Shown here: positions 1 through 8,452 of the stretch, one piece after another
Position numbering within the stretch: the first letter of the stretch is position 1
Layout: each line of letters starts with the position of its first letter
Assembly (NCBI RefSeq): GCF_017942225.1
Contig: NZ_JAGKSD010000005.1
Location: forward strand, 109,868-173,867
Direction: 5' to 3'
Source: Corynebacterium sp. Marseille-P3884
Lineage (GTDB): Bacteria > Actinomycetota > Actinomycetes > Mycobacteriales > Mycobacteriaceae
DNA: 64,000 nt
The notes under the pieces: generated by a model
Databases searched by the model: none
Seen by the model: only the letters and a program-made list of their open reading frames with translations
Told to the model about the DNA's origin: nothing
Made by a program: the position numbers and the translations under genes

Positions 1-462
1 CACCGCGAAACTGAGGCTGAAACCGAACATCGCTCCGACGATGAGAAGAACGCCGGGGATTTGCGACGGCTTCCAAGAAACGAAGAGCAATGCTACGGCG
101 ATGCCGACGCGCACAGCCGCGCCCTCGAGATCCGTGCCGAGGATGCGCCCCGCCCACACGACGTAGACCAACGCCAGCAGAGCAAGGACGACGCGGCACA
201 CCGTCAGAAGCATGATGCGGCGCGCGGAAACGCGGCGGAATTCAGGTTCGACGCCGGCGTAGATGAGTTCCGTGAGATCTTCCGGCGGAGACATGCCAGC
301 GGCGAAATTGAGCGAGCGCGACAGCTGCAGCGACTGTTCCCAGTATTTCTGGCATTCGTCGCACTCCGCAAGGTGCGCATCGACGATGTCGTCGTCGAGG
401 TTAGAGTCCTCCCCGTCGATGCGCGCAGACAGCGCCGCTTGGATGTCACTGTGGTCAATCAT
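1..462 (-). CDS. Zinc-finger (zf-HC2) anti-sigma-like membrane protein, runs off the window
   Basis: The first 154 residues are visible and the frame is still open at base 1, so the C-terminus is outside the window. The N-terminus MIDHSDIQAALSARIDGED and the motif AHLAECDEC near residue 30 give the His-x3-Cys-x2-Cys signature of zf-HC2 proteins, which often act as anti-sigma factors. From about residue 85 there are at least two hydrophobic segments, so this is probably a cytoplasmic zinc-finger domain on a membrane anchor. The start codon overlaps the end of the DoxX gene by 8 nt, which suggests translational coupling. No sigma factor gene is adjacent, so the anti-sigma role is a family inference only. 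Confidence 0.75.
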   Translation of the reverse strand, partial: MIDHSDIQAALSARIDGEDSNLDDDIVDAHLAECDECQKYWEQSLQLSRSLNFAAGMSPPEDLTELIYAGVEPEFRRVSARRIMLLTVCRVVLALLALVYVVWAGRILGTDLEGAAVRVGIAVALLFVSWKPSQIPGVLLIVGAMFGFSLSFAV

Positions 463-862
463 CGATGAGCACCTTGTCCAAACTGACGCGCCCGGAGCCG
501 AACACCACGACGAGGACCAGCAAAACAACGAGCACCAGCGGGTATTCGATGCCGCCGTCGGCTGCGAAGAAACCGGCGTCGAGGTGAACGAAATACGCCC
601 CGGCCACAATCAATAGTGCGAGCACACCAGCAACGATGGTGGTCAGCAGCCCGATGATAAGCAGCGCTCCACCGACGAGTTCGACTGAGCCAGCAAGATA
701 CGCAGACAGACGCGGCTGCGGGACTCCGGCTTCGGCGAAGCTTTCAGCTGTGCGCCGCATCCCGGTCCCGACCCAGTGCTGGTAGCCGTGCGCGATGAAT
801 ACGACACCGAGCACGAGACGCGCCACGAGCAGTGCGAAATCGCGGAGGGCGGGACTATTCAT
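455..862 (-). CDS. DoxX family membrane protein
   Basis: The 135-residue product has four hydrophobic segments and the DoxX-type N-terminal stretch with LVLGVVFIAHGYQHW at residues 15-29, then GSVELVGGALLIIGLLT. DoxX-family proteins are small inner-membrane proteins linked to redox homeostasis; the exact substrate is unknown. It is the first gene of a two-gene unit whose second gene, the zf-HC2 protein, begins inside its last codons. Confidence 0.85.
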   Translation of the reverse strand: MNSPALRDFALLVARLVLGVVFIAHGYQHWVGTGMRRTAESFAEAGVPQPRLSAYLAGSVELVGGALLIIGLLTTIVAGVLALLIVAGAYFVHLDAGFFAADGGIEYPLVLVVLLVLVVVFGSGRVSLDKVLIDD

Positions 863-917
863 GAGTTAAACACTACAACGTGGAACCTTTTGGACGGTGA
901 CGGCAGTCAAAGTATGT

Positions 918-1340
918 ATGACAACACAATTGCTTATCGACGACACCCACGCATTCGAACTGCTCACCCTCGAAGTATTTCTCCCCGGCCTGTCTTGGGC
1001 CCTGATCCAGAAGAAACGCGAAGCACTGAAAGACGCGTTTTGTGATTTCGACCCCGACCTCATTGCTGAATTCGACGAAGACGACATCGAGTACCTGTTG
1101 ACCGACCCGAGGCTCATCCGCAACCGCCGCAAAGTCGAGGCGGTGGTGACCAATGCCAAAGCCACTGTCGCGATGCGGGAAAAGCGCTCTTTATCGCAGT
1201 TGATCAACTGGTATATCCAGCACGATAACTTCGGGGACGGACTAGGCCTGACTGCCTATCTGCGCCCCTATGGCTTTGTCTACATCGGGCCGACGACGAT
1301 GGACGGACTTATCGAGATGGTCACTTCTTCTTCGCGGTGA
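918..1340 (+). CDS. Short DNA-3-methyladenine glycosylase I-like protein (TagI family, ends missing)
   Basis: Residues from about 10 onward match TagI: LLTLEVFLPGLSWALIQKKR holds the conserved Leu-Glu followed by GLSW, and FDPDLIAEFDEDDIEYLL and RNRRKVEAVVTNAKA follow in the usual order. The family removes 3-methyladenine from alkylated DNA. This copy is about 140 residues against roughly 185 in E. coli Tag. It lacks the N-terminal Cys/His and the C-terminal His/Cys that bind structural zinc, so activity is uncertain. ATG 918 is preferred to GTG 897 because family similarity only begins after it. The 3' end overlaps the convergent DUF4442 gene by 20 nt. Confidence 0.7.
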   Translation: MTTQLLIDDTHAFELLTLEVFLPGLSWALIQKKREALKDAFCDFDPDLIAEFDEDDIEYLLTDPRLIRNRRKVEAVVTNAKATVAMREKRSLSQLINWYIQHDNFGDGLGLTAYLRPYGFVYIGPTTMDGLIEMVTSSSR

Positions 1341-1836
1341 CCCACACATCGATCTCCGCGGTAATCGGCTCCACCCCGGCATCGTCGACGATCTCGCAGT
1401 TGATGGTGACCAGCTGGCCGCCGGTTTCGCGGGTGATCGTGGAGAAGTCCGGGAAGTCGCCGGTGGCGGTGATGGTCAAACCACCGGTGGACTTCGCCGG
1501 GTAATCGGCGCGCATTCCGCGCGGAATCCAACGGTGCGTATCCGGCACCGTCACCTCGCACAAAAGACCCATGGCGGCCTCTGCCCCATTCAGGCCGGCG
1601 ATGACGTGGAAGGTGCCGATGTGGTTTTGCACGCCCCACCATTTACCCAACCGCACCACGCAGCGGCCTGGCTCAGCGACCTGGACACGCGGCATCACGG
1701 TGCGGAAGTACGGCGCCTTCACCGAGTAGAAAGCTGAAAAGATCAGGCGCTTGAGTTTCGTGTCGCTGAACTTCTCCCACAGCTGGGCAGACTTACCGGG
1801 ATTATCGTTTACCTTGGTAGAAAAAGAGGTCGTCAT
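1321..1836 (-). CDS. DUF4442 hotdog-fold thioesterase-like protein
   Basis: The 171-residue product resembles DUF4442 proteins of the hotdog superfamily. The central part reads LGKWWGVQNHIGTFHVIAGL, with the Asn-His-Ile-Gly-Thr run typical of the helix of acyl-thioesterase-like hotdog folds, then NGAEAAMGLL. An acyl-CoA thioesterase-type function is likely from the fold but the substrate cannot be read from sequence. It converges on the TagI-like gene. Confidence 0.8.
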   Translation of the reverse strand: MTTSFSTKVNDNPGKSAQLWEKFSDTKLKRLIFSAFYSVKAPYFRTVMPRVQVAEPGRCVVRLGKWWGVQNHIGTFHVIAGLNGAEAAMGLLCEVTVPDTHRWIPRGMRADYPAKSTGGLTITATGDFPDFSTITRETGGQLVTINCEIVDDAGVEPITAEIDVWVTAKKK

Positions 1837-1882
1837 ACCCGGCGATATTACCGGCTATAACGACCTCGTATTGGTGGAAAAA

Positions 1883-2911
1883 CTACGCGATTTCGCGGAC
1901 CTGCTCGGTTTCCGTTTCGGTCCGCGGTGCCGTGTAGGCGGGCAGGTTAGCGAAGTCGGCGCTCTCGTCGTCGACCTCGACCACCACGGCTCCCGGGCGA
2001 CGCATGTGCGGCGGCAGCGGTGCGTCCTCTTCCGCGGTGATGACACCGAGTCGTGCGCGGCGCAGCTGACGCACTCGGCGTGCCTGGAGTGCGCGTTCCT
2101 TCTTCACCGTCGTGCGCAACGCTGTCATGAACCAGATCAGCAGGCCTGCTGCCGCGGCCGGTGCCAGCCATGCCCATCCACCCGAAACGATGCCGAAGAC
2201 GAAGGTCACTCCGAGCAGCACGACGAGGCCGAGCAACGTCCGCTGGCGGCGACGGAACCTGTCCTCGCGCACCCGCTTCGCTTTTTCCGGGTCCCAGCCA
2301 CCACGGCCGCGACGCGAGCGAGCAAAGGCAAGCTCGTCCTCAGTAGGCTCCTGCGCAGTCGGCTCGTGCTCTTCTTCCGGTTCCTCTTCGGGTTCTTCTG
2401 TCCGCTCTTCCAGCTGAGTCACGGTGGTGTAGCCGTAATCCTCCGGGGAGAGGTAGGAGGCATCGAGCTCATACTCGGGCTGAGTTTCAGACTCGGGGTC
2501 AATGTCAGTGTCGAGTTCTGTTTCAGTCTCAGCGTCAAGGTCTGTGTCAGTCTCTGTTTCCACCACTTCGCCGTCGATGGAGTTGCGGGCGAACAGTTTC
2601 TTGAGGGAGGTGGAGCCGGAGGGGGCGTCGTCGATAAGCGCTGCTTCCTCCTCGGATGCTGCTGCTTCGTCTTCTGCCTCGAGCACCTCGTAGTCGGCGT
2701 CGTCCTCGTCGAAGCTGTGGATGTCAGCCTTTGTCACGCGCGGGCGACGACGCGTAGCGAGCGGGGTATTACCCTCGTGCAGCACGCGCGTCTCGTCGTA
2801 GCCCTCGCCGGAGCGCCGGATCGGCTTCGAGTCCCCCAACACCATCGGGGCGAGAACAATCGCCCACACCACGACGATGAGGACGATGATCAGGCTCAGG
2901 CTGCCGGACAT
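1883..2911 (-). CDS. glpR: Divisome membrane protein SepX/GlpR (receptor of Glp)
   Basis: The protein starts with a membrane segment (MSGSLSLIIVLIVVVWAIVL), has a long acidic, low-complexity cytoplasmic middle rich in Glu, Asp and Thr, then a basic stretch and two closely spaced membrane segments near residues 225-275. This architecture and its position two genes after the MoeA-like glp identify the SepX/GlpR family. In corynebacteria GlpR is the membrane receptor that recruits the gephyrin-like Glp to the FtsZ ring. ATG 2911 (342 aa) is preferred to GTG 2941 because the membrane segment follows directly and AAAGG lies upstream. It is the last gene of galU-glp-rimJ-glpR. Confidence 0.85.
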   Translation of the reverse strand: MSGSLSLIIVLIVVVWAIVLAPMVLGDSKPIRRSGEGYDETRVLHEGNTPLATRRRPRVTKADIHSFDEDDADYEVLEAEDEAAASEEEAALIDDAPSGSTSLKKLFARNSIDGEVVETETDTDLDAETETELDTDIDPESETQPEYELDASYLSPEDYGYTTVTQLEERTEEPEEEPEEEHEPTAQEPTEDELAFARSRRGRGGWDPEKAKRVREDRFRRRQRTLLGLVVLLGVTFVFGIVSGGWAWLAPAAAAGLLIWFMTALRTTVKKERALQARRVRQLRRARLGVITAEEDAPLPPHMRRPGAVVVEVDDESADFANLPAYTAPRTETETEQVREIA

Positions 2912-3013
2912 GTACGCCACGACCTTTCTGCTTTCGGGCACGTTTCCTGGCTGAGGTTATAGAGATCTCGTCCGGCAATGACCGACCCACGCCGCGAAAG
3001 GAAGCGGGAATTT

Positions 3014-3664
3014 CTAGATCCAGCAGCGGCCGCGGGCGGCGAGGCGTTCGATGGCGGAACCGGGCAGGTCGTCGATGTTTTGGGCGACGAGATGGTGGTC
3101 GCGCCACGCTCCGTCGATATGCAAATTCTCGCGCAAAAAACCTTCCTCCCGGAAGCCGACGTTCGCGAGCACTTTGCCCGAGGCCGGGTTGTTCGGCAGA
3201 TAGGTGGCGGTGACTCGATGAAGGCCGATGCGGGCGAAGGCGTGGTCCACACCGAGTGCGCACGCGACGGTGGCGATGCCACGGCCCGCGAACCGCGAAT
3301 ACACCCAGTACCCAACCCAGCACTCCCCGATCGCTCCGTGCTGGATATTGCCCAGCGTGACTTGCCCGATGAAACGGTCATCGAGCTCGATGGCGAGCGG
3401 AACGATGATTCCGTCGCGGGCGAAGCGGCGCAGATTCTGCCAATTCGACCGCCACGCCGCCTGCGAATGGGCTTCCTCCCACGTGCCGGGCACGGTGGGC
3501 TCGACGGGGCGGAGAATCTCTTCATCCTGGATGCGCATCCGGGCCCAGCTCTTTCCGTCGCTCGCAGCCAGCGGCCGGAGCCGGAGCGTCGCCCCTGGGA
3601 CGTGCACGGTAGGGGTCGGTTCGGGCCAGCCGGGGTGGCTTGCCCGACCGAGGAAATTGAACAT
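3014..3664 (-). CDS. rimJ: RimJ-like GNAT N-acetyltransferase
   Basis: The 216-residue protein has the GNAT acetyl-CoA binding motif A in VYSRFAGRGIATVAC and the downstream NPASGKVLANVGFREEG segment typical of RimJ/RimL proteins, which acetylate protein N-termini such as ribosomal S5. The actual substrate in actinobacteria is not known. The start lies 2 nt after the stop of glp, so the two are co-translated, and the placement between glp and glpR is conserved in related genomes. Confidence 0.85.
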   Translation of the reverse strand: MFNFLGRASHPGWPEPTPTVHVPGATLRLRPLAASDGKSWARMRIQDEEILRPVEPTVPGTWEEAHSQAAWRSNWQNLRRFARDGIIVPLAIELDDRFIGQVTLGNIQHGAIGECWVGYWVYSRFAGRGIATVACALGVDHAFARIGLHRVTATYLPNNPASGKVLANVGFREEGFLRENLHIDGAWRDHHLVAQNIDDLPGSAIERLAARGRCWI

Positions 3665-3666
3665 CG

Positions 3667-4926
3667 TTAAGCCCGCTGTTGGAGGAATAGCACGTCCACG
3701 ATATCGCCGGGACGGACCTCGGAGACATCGGCGGGAATGCGGATGATGGCGTTGGCCTCAGCCAGTCCGGCGAGCAGGTGGGCCGGGCTGCCGGAGACAC
3801 CACCGATGCCGTCGACCAGGTAATCGTGCGTTTCCGCATCTCGCATCAGGCGGGCACGGATGAAGCCGAGACGGCCTGGAATGGACTCGATACGCCCCAA
3901 AGCGCGCGCCTTGACCGTGCGGCGGGTCGGGACACGCTTGCCCAAGGACGTACGGATTGCCGGGCGGATGAGCGCCTCGAAAATCACTAGCGCGCTCACC
4001 GGATTCGACGGGAGCAGAAAGACCGGGATGCGATCCTCGCCGATGAGACCGAAGCCTTGAGCGGAACCAGGATGCATGGCGACGCGGGTCGTGTCGATAT
4101 CGCCCAGCTCGCCGAGAGCCTCCTGGATGGGTTTCGCACTCGAACCGCCGACGGCACCTGTAATGACGATGAACTCGCTCTTCTGCGCCTGGACAGCGAG
4201 CTGCTCTTTGAGTCGGCGCGGCTCGGCATTGATGATGCCGACGCGGTTCGCATCTGCGCCGGCGTCTTTCGCGGCAGAGGCCACCGCATAGGAGCTGACG
4301 TCGTAGACCTGCCCCAGGCCAGGGTTGCGGTCGATGTCGACGAGCTCGAGGCCGTACGACATCACAGTCACGCGGGGGCGCGGGTAGACCAGCACTTTAT
4401 CGCGGCCGGTGGCGGCGAGCAGGCCGATCTGAGCCGGGCCGAGAACCGCACCGGAGCGGACAGCGATATCGCCGGGCTGAATATCATCACCCTCACGGCG
4501 GATGAAGTCGCCGGAGCGAACCGGGCGATGCGGGGTGACGCGTTTGCGGCCACGGTCGGACCATTCGAGGGGTAGAACTGCGTCGGCAAGCGTGGGCAGC
4601 GGCGCGCCCGTCGCAACGCGGACAGCCTGGCGGGGCTGCAGGCGCAGTGGTTTCTGGGAGCCAGCGGCCACTTCACCGACAACAGGGAGGGAAGCCTCAG
4701 GCGCAGGCGAATCCTCTTTGTGGCCGAGGCTCTTTCCGCCCCCGACATCGACGGCACGGACTGCGTAGCCATCCACCGCGGCCTGGGAGAATCCGGGCAG
4801 CGGCGAGGTCGCCTGCACCTCTTCGGCACACATGAGGCCAAGCGCGTCGGTAATGCCGATGCGGATCGGCTCGGGCGTCATCGTCGCATCGATGATCAAG
4901 GCAAGGTGGTCGTCGACACTACGCAT
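3667..4926 (-). CDS. glp: Gephyrin-like divisome protein Glp (MoeA homologue)
   Basis: The 419-residue protein follows the MoeA fold: domain III loop LPGFSQAAVDGYAVRAVDV near residue 40, a beta-rich domain II, then a MogA-like domain and a C-terminal beta domain. The molybdopterin-site motifs of true MoeA are altered: the STGDEL-type motif reads SYGLEL, and the GGVS-VGD-type motif reads ITGAVGGSS. This fits the corynebacterial Glp, which works at the septum with FtsZ and GlpR rather than only in molybdenum cofactor synthesis. ATG 4926 is chosen because GGAGGGG lies 4-10 nt upstream. It follows galU by 19 nt. Confidence 0.85.
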   Translation of the reverse strand: MRSVDDHLALIIDATMTPEPIRIGITDALGLMCAEEVQATSPLPGFSQAAVDGYAVRAVDVGGGKSLGHKEDSPAPEASLPVVGEVAAGSQKPLRLQPRQAVRVATGAPLPTLADAVLPLEWSDRGRKRVTPHRPVRSGDFIRREGDDIQPGDIAVRSGAVLGPAQIGLLAATGRDKVLVYPRPRVTVMSYGLELVDIDRNPGLGQVYDVSSYAVASAAKDAGADANRVGIINAEPRRLKEQLAVQAQKSEFIVITGAVGGSSAKPIQEALGELGDIDTTRVAMHPGSAQGFGLIGEDRIPVFLLPSNPVSALVIFEALIRPAIRTSLGKRVPTRRTVKARALGRIESIPGRLGFIRARLMRDAETHDYLVDGIGGVSGSPAHLLAGLAEANAIIRIPADVSEVRPGDIVDVLFLQQRA

Positions 4927-4945
4927 GGTCCCCTCCTGGATGGTC

Positions 4946-5866
4946 CTAGAGTTCCGCCTCGTAATCAGCGATGATCTGCTTGATCGCCTTGTACAGCGCC
5001 GGACCGTACTTCTCGTGGCGCAGCCCGAAGTCCACATTGGCGGGGATGTACCCGCCCGGGTTGCCCAGGTCGTGGCGCTTGCCGTTGTGCACGACGACGT
5101 GGACCGGGTGCCCCTCGTTGATCATCAGCTCAATCGCGTCGGTCAGCTGCAGCTCACCGCCCTTGCCGGGCTCGATGCGGCGGAGCGCGTCGAAGATCTT
5201 CCGGTCGAGCAAGTAACGGCCGGTCGCGACGAAATTAGAAGGTGCGTCGGCCGGGTCCGGCTTTTCCACCATGCCGACAACGCGCTTGACATCGTCATGG
5301 CCCTCAACGTCGCGGACATCGAAAACGCCGTAATTGAAGACTTCTTCCGGGCTGACTTCAAATGCGCACAGCACAGAGCCGCCGAGCTCCGCGCGCACAT
5401 TCGCCATCTTCTCCATCACGCCGGTGGGCAGCACCAGGTCGTCGGGAAGCATCACGGCGACGACGTCCTCGCCGTCATCAAGGATCGACTCCGCGCAGCC
5501 GACTGCGTGGCCGAGCCCGAGCGGCTCTTCCTGTACGACAGCTTCCGCCCGGATGATCTCGGCAGCGCGGGAGACTTTCTGTGCCTGCTCCTCTTTACCG
5601 CGACCAAGCAGCGTGGCACGGAGCTGCTCGAATTCGCCGAAATGCTCCATGACTTCATCTTTGCCCGGCGCTGTCACCACGGCGAGGCGCTCGGCCCCCA
5701 ACTGGGCAGCTTCCTCCGCAATCAACTCAATGCCAGGGGTGTCAACCACAGGCAGCAGTTCTTTCGGAACAGTCTTAGTCGCCGGCAGGAAACGCGTTCC
5801 CATTCCGGCGGCCGGCACGACGACAGTCTTCACGGCTGCGTCCGGCTTCTGGTCAGAATTCTGCAT
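4946..5866 (-). CDS. galU: UTP-glucose-1-phosphate uridylyltransferase
   Basis: The protein (306 aa) makes UDP-glucose from UTP and glucose-1-phosphate for cell-wall glycans and trehalose. The nucleotidyltransferase signature is at residues 16-38 (VPAAGMGTRFLPATKTVPKE) and the metal/sugar site reads MLPDDLVLP near 140. Length fits bacterial GalU. It heads the operon galU-glp-rimJ-glpR and is divergent from fthC; the two start regions nearly touch, so their promoters must overlap each other's coding ends. Confidence 0.95.
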   Translation of the reverse strand: MQNSDQKPDAAVKTVVVPAAGMGTRFLPATKTVPKELLPVVDTPGIELIAEEAAQLGAERLAVVTAPGKDEVMEHFGEFEQLRATLLGRGKEEQAQKVSRAAEIIRAEAVVQEEPLGLGHAVGCAESILDDGEDVVAVMLPDDLVLPTGVMEKMANVRAELGGSVLCAFEVSPEEVFNYGVFDVRDVEGHDDVKRVVGMVEKPDPADAPSNFVATGRYLLDRKIFDALRRIEPGKGGELQLTDAIELMINEGHPVHVVVHNGKRHDLGNPGGYIPANVDFGLRHEKYGPALYKAIKQIIADYEAEL

Positions 5867-5894
5867 GAATGAGCAGTTTACCTACAATGATTCC

Positions 5895-6479
5895 GTGTTC
5901 CGTGTAGGCCACTCCGCGAAAGAAGCAATCCGCACCGAGACGCGTCGGCGGCGCGCAAAGAGTGAGCATTCGCTTATCGACGCCGCTGTGGTCTCCCACC
6001 TGCTCGATTGGCTCGAGCCAGGGACGCGCGTGGCTGCCTACTCCCCTTTGTCTGGCGAGCCAGGCGGCGAATATCTCCTGCCTGAGTTGAGCAAAACCCA
6101 CGAGGTGTGGCTGCCGATCACCCCGACAGAGGGGGATCTGCGGTGGGGAAAATATTCGGGTGAACTACACCGTGGCGCGCACTTCGGGATCGGGGAACCG
6201 GAGGGGCCGGGTGAGGCGTCGTTAAGCAAGCTCTCGTGCGATGCCGTGATCGTTCCCGCTCTCGGCGTGGACCGTTCGGGCGTGCGGCTGGGGCAAGGCG
6301 CGGGCTATTACGATCGCGCGCTGGACGGCGTGACGTGCCCGATTATCGCGCTTGTTTATGACGACGAAGTCCACGATGAACTGCCAAGCGAACCACACGA
6401 CCACCCCATCGACGGCGCCGTGACGCAGTCAGGTTTCATGTGGTTGGGAACCGAACGGGGTGGTCCGGCAGTCCAATAA
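5895..6479 (+). CDS. fthC: 5-formyltetrahydrofolate cyclo-ligase
   Basis: It converts 5-formyl-THF to 5,10-methenyl-THF using ATP. The N-terminal basic helix (KEAIRTETRRRRAKSE) binds ATP phosphates and the C-terminal signature GVRLGQGAGYYDRAL is the family hallmark. An ATG at 5865 is in frame, but a -10 TACAAT at 5882-5887 sits 7 nt before GTG 5895, so a leaderless start at 5895 (194 aa) is preferred. The downstream SAF-domain gene begins 3 nt after the stop. Confidence 0.88.
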   Translation: MFRVGHSAKEAIRTETRRRRAKSEHSLIDAAVVSHLLDWLEPGTRVAAYSPLSGEPGGEYLLPELSKTHEVWLPITPTEGDLRWGKYSGELHRGAHFGIGEPEGPGEASLSKLSCDAVIVPALGVDRSGVRLGQGAGYYDRALDGVTCPIIALVYDDEVHDELPSEPHDHPIDGAVTQSGFMWLGTERGGPAVQ

Positions 6480-6482
6480 AGC

Positions 6483-7118
6483 ATGGACTTGTCTGGCTTT
6501 TTCGATTTTCTCCGCACTCCCGGCTACCGCCGGGCCGTTGTGCTGCGCCGAAGCGCTGCCGCTGTTCTGGTCGCCGGCGCAGCACTGAGTGCCCTGATGA
6601 ACAGGGCGAACGCCGACCCCGGCGTAGTCGTTTTCGCGCGCGACGTGGCCCCGGGCGACGTGGTCGAAGCTGATGATCTCGCGGTGCGTCCGCTCCCGGA
6701 AGATGCCGTGCCGTCTTCTGCTGTGGCCTCGCTGGAGGAGGCGTCCGGACAGATCGTCGCCTCGCATGCGTCGGCCGGGGAAGTGGTCACCGCGACGCGA
6801 CTGCTCGGCCCTGACCTAGTCAGTGCCCTAGTGGGCGATGATGCCGACGAGTTCACATTGGTGCCGGTCAAGCTCGCCGACCCCGACATCCTTCCCATGC
6901 TCCACCACGGCGACCACGTGTCCGTCGTCACCGCCGGCGAAAAAGAAGCGATCACGGTGGCGGAATCCGGAATAGTCGTCATCGCCGGAGCGCCTGAAGA
7001 AGATGATGACCCCAGTTCGGGACTACTTCTCTTATTGCGGCACCGTGATGCGTCGGCAGTGGCAGCCGCGTCGTTGACCTCGCCGCTCGCGGTGGTCATA
7101 GCATATCGCGAGCGATGA
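6483..7118 (+). CDS. SAF-domain membrane-anchored protein (CpaB/RcpC-like)
   Basis: After a basic N-terminus there is one membrane segment (residues about 23-42), then a SAF domain beginning VVVFARDVAPGDVVEADDLAV. A second beta-rich domain has VPVKLADPDILPMLHHGDHVSVV, as in CpaB/FlgA-like proteins. The CpaB family helps pilus secretin assembly, but no pilus genes are nearby, so the role here is open. It is co-transcribed with fthC. Confidence 0.75.
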   Translation: MDLSGFFDFLRTPGYRRAVVLRRSAAAVLVAGAALSALMNRANADPGVVVFARDVAPGDVVEADDLAVRPLPEDAVPSSAVASLEEASGQIVASHASAGEVVTATRLLGPDLVSALVGDDADEFTLVPVKLADPDILPMLHHGDHVSVVTAGEKEAITVAESGIVVIAGAPEEDDDPSSGLLLLLRHRDASAVAAASLTSPLAVVIAYRER

Positions 7119-7239
7119 ACTATGCGAATTTTCGTTGAAATCTCTGGAAACTTGGACAGTGGGTGATGGTCTTATCTAATTCACTGTAGTAACTTCTGTC
7201 AGGCACTAAACTTCGCTACTCCCCTAGGAGGGAATCCTC

Positions 7240-7650
7240 ATGCTCAAGGGCTTCAAAGACTTCATCATGCGCGGCAACGTCATCGACCTCGCAGTCGGTG
7301 TCGTTATCGGTGCCGCATTCACCGCCATCGTGACCGCCTTCTCCGACAACATCATCAACCCGCTGATCAACTCGATCGGCGGCGCCGACTTCTCCTTCGG
7401 CTTCAAGATCATTTCCGGCGACGAGTCCACCTTCATTGACTTTGGCGCTCTCGTCACCGCGATCATCAACTTCCTGCTGATCGCCGCTGTCGTCTACTTC
7501 CTCATCGTCGCCCCGATGAACAAGCTGGATGAGCAGCAGAAGATCCGCAAGGGCATCGACCCGAACGCTGAAGACCCGACCGAGCAGGAGCTGCTCACCG
7601 AGATCCGCGACCTGCTCGCGCAGGGAAAGAACCCGCAGATCAAGGGCTAA
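7240..7650 (+). CDS. mscL: Large-conductance mechanosensitive channel MscL
   Basis: The 136-residue protein has the MscL N-terminal amphipathic helix and pore helix (MLKGFKDFIMRGNVIDLAVG), the second membrane helix (TAIINFLLIAAVVYFLIVAP) and a C-terminal bundle helix ending near residue 130. It releases solutes on hypo-osmotic shock. AGGAGGG lies 7 nt before the ATG. It overlaps the convergent 62-residue gene by 4 nt. Confidence 0.96.
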   Translation: MLKGFKDFIMRGNVIDLAVGVVIGAAFTAIVTAFSDNIINPLINSIGGADFSFGFKIISGDESTFIDFGALVTAIINFLLIAAVVYFLIVAPMNKLDEQQKIRKGIDPNAEDPTEQELLTEIRDLLAQGKNPQIKG

Positions 7651-7835
7651 TCTCCGTGATGCGGCGGCCGCTCCTCTTCGTAGTTAGCGGCTGCGTCACC
7701 CTCCGGCAGCGCATCGTCTAATTCAACGATCCGCTCGCCATCACCAGCGGACCGTCCGGTTTCCGGGCGGTCCGCTTTTCTGTCGTAATCGACATCCAAG
7801 ATGCGCCGTGCCCGACGTCTTTTCCGGGAAGCCAT
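7647..7835 (-). CDS. Small hypothetical protein at the end of the mprAB-pepD-moaB2 unit
   Basis: The 62-residue frame starts immediately after the TAA of the MoaB-family gene, which suggests translational re-initiation. The N-terminus is very basic (MASRKRRRARRILDVDYD) and the C-terminus acidic. I recognise no domain. Support is positional only; it could also be non-coding. Confidence 0.45.
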   Translation of the reverse strand: MASRKRRRARRILDVDYDRKADRPETGRSAGDGERIVELDDALPEGDAAANYEEERPPHHGD

Positions 7836-8402
7836 TTACTGCACGCTGTACTTGCGCAGCTCGCTGATGAGGTGGGCGACCAGCGGCGCGATCGTCGACA
7901 TACCGTCGCGGATCGCCGCACGCGACGGCGCCAAGTTGACCACGACGGTCGAACCCGACACGCCGCAGATGCCGCGGGACGTGCAGGCATCGACAGCGCC
8001 GCACGATTGGCCGGATGCGCGCACCGCCTGTCCCACGCCGGGGACGAGCTGGTCGATCACTGCGCGAGTCGCCTCCGGGGCCTTATCGCGCGGGCCGACA
8101 CCAGTGCCGCCGACGGTGACCACCAGGTCAACACCCCCGACGACTGCGGTTTCAATGACCTTGCGGATCTCGGACTTCTTCGACTTCACGCTAACCACGC
8201 CGTCGACCTTGTAGCCCATCTCCTGGAGCAGCTCGAGGACCAGCTGGTCCGTACCCTCGGCGATAGCGCCGTTGCGCTTGTGATCGCTAATCAGAACCGC
8301 GAGCGCGCATGGCTGGGCCGGCAGCTCGACTTCCGCCTCCGATGCGAGCAGGAATGCCTCGTCCGGCTCGTTGAGGTCTAGCGCGTCAAGAGTGTTTGAC
8401 AT
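7836..8402 (-). CDS. moaB2: MogA/MoaB family molybdopterin-binding protein (MoaB2-like)
   Basis: The 188-residue protein carries the MogA/MoaB signature VVTVGGTGVGPRDKAPEATR near residues 95-115 and the AVLISDHKRNG start of the fold after about 30 extra N-terminal residues. MogA-type enzymes adenylylate molybdopterin; in mycobacteria the moaB2 gene occupies this exact place after pepD. No other molybdenum cofactor genes are visible, so a strict cofactor role is an inference. Confidence 0.85.
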   Translation of the reverse strand: MSNTLDALDLNEPDEAFLLASEAEVELPAQPCALAVLISDHKRNGAIAEGTDQLVLELLQEMGYKVDGVVSVKSKKSEIRKVIETAVVGGVDLVVTVGGTGVGPRDKAPEATRAVIDQLVPGVGQAVRASGQSCGAVDACTSRGICGVSGSTVVVNLAPSRAAIRDGMSTIAPLVAHLISELRKYSVQ

Positions 8403-8452
8403 GATCGGGCTCCTCGCGGTTCGTCGTTGATTCTCTTTGCTACTTAGAGAAC

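Noticed and set aside
4832..5872. Open frame antisense to galU
   Set aside because: Shadow frame; galU carries full signatures on the reverse strand.
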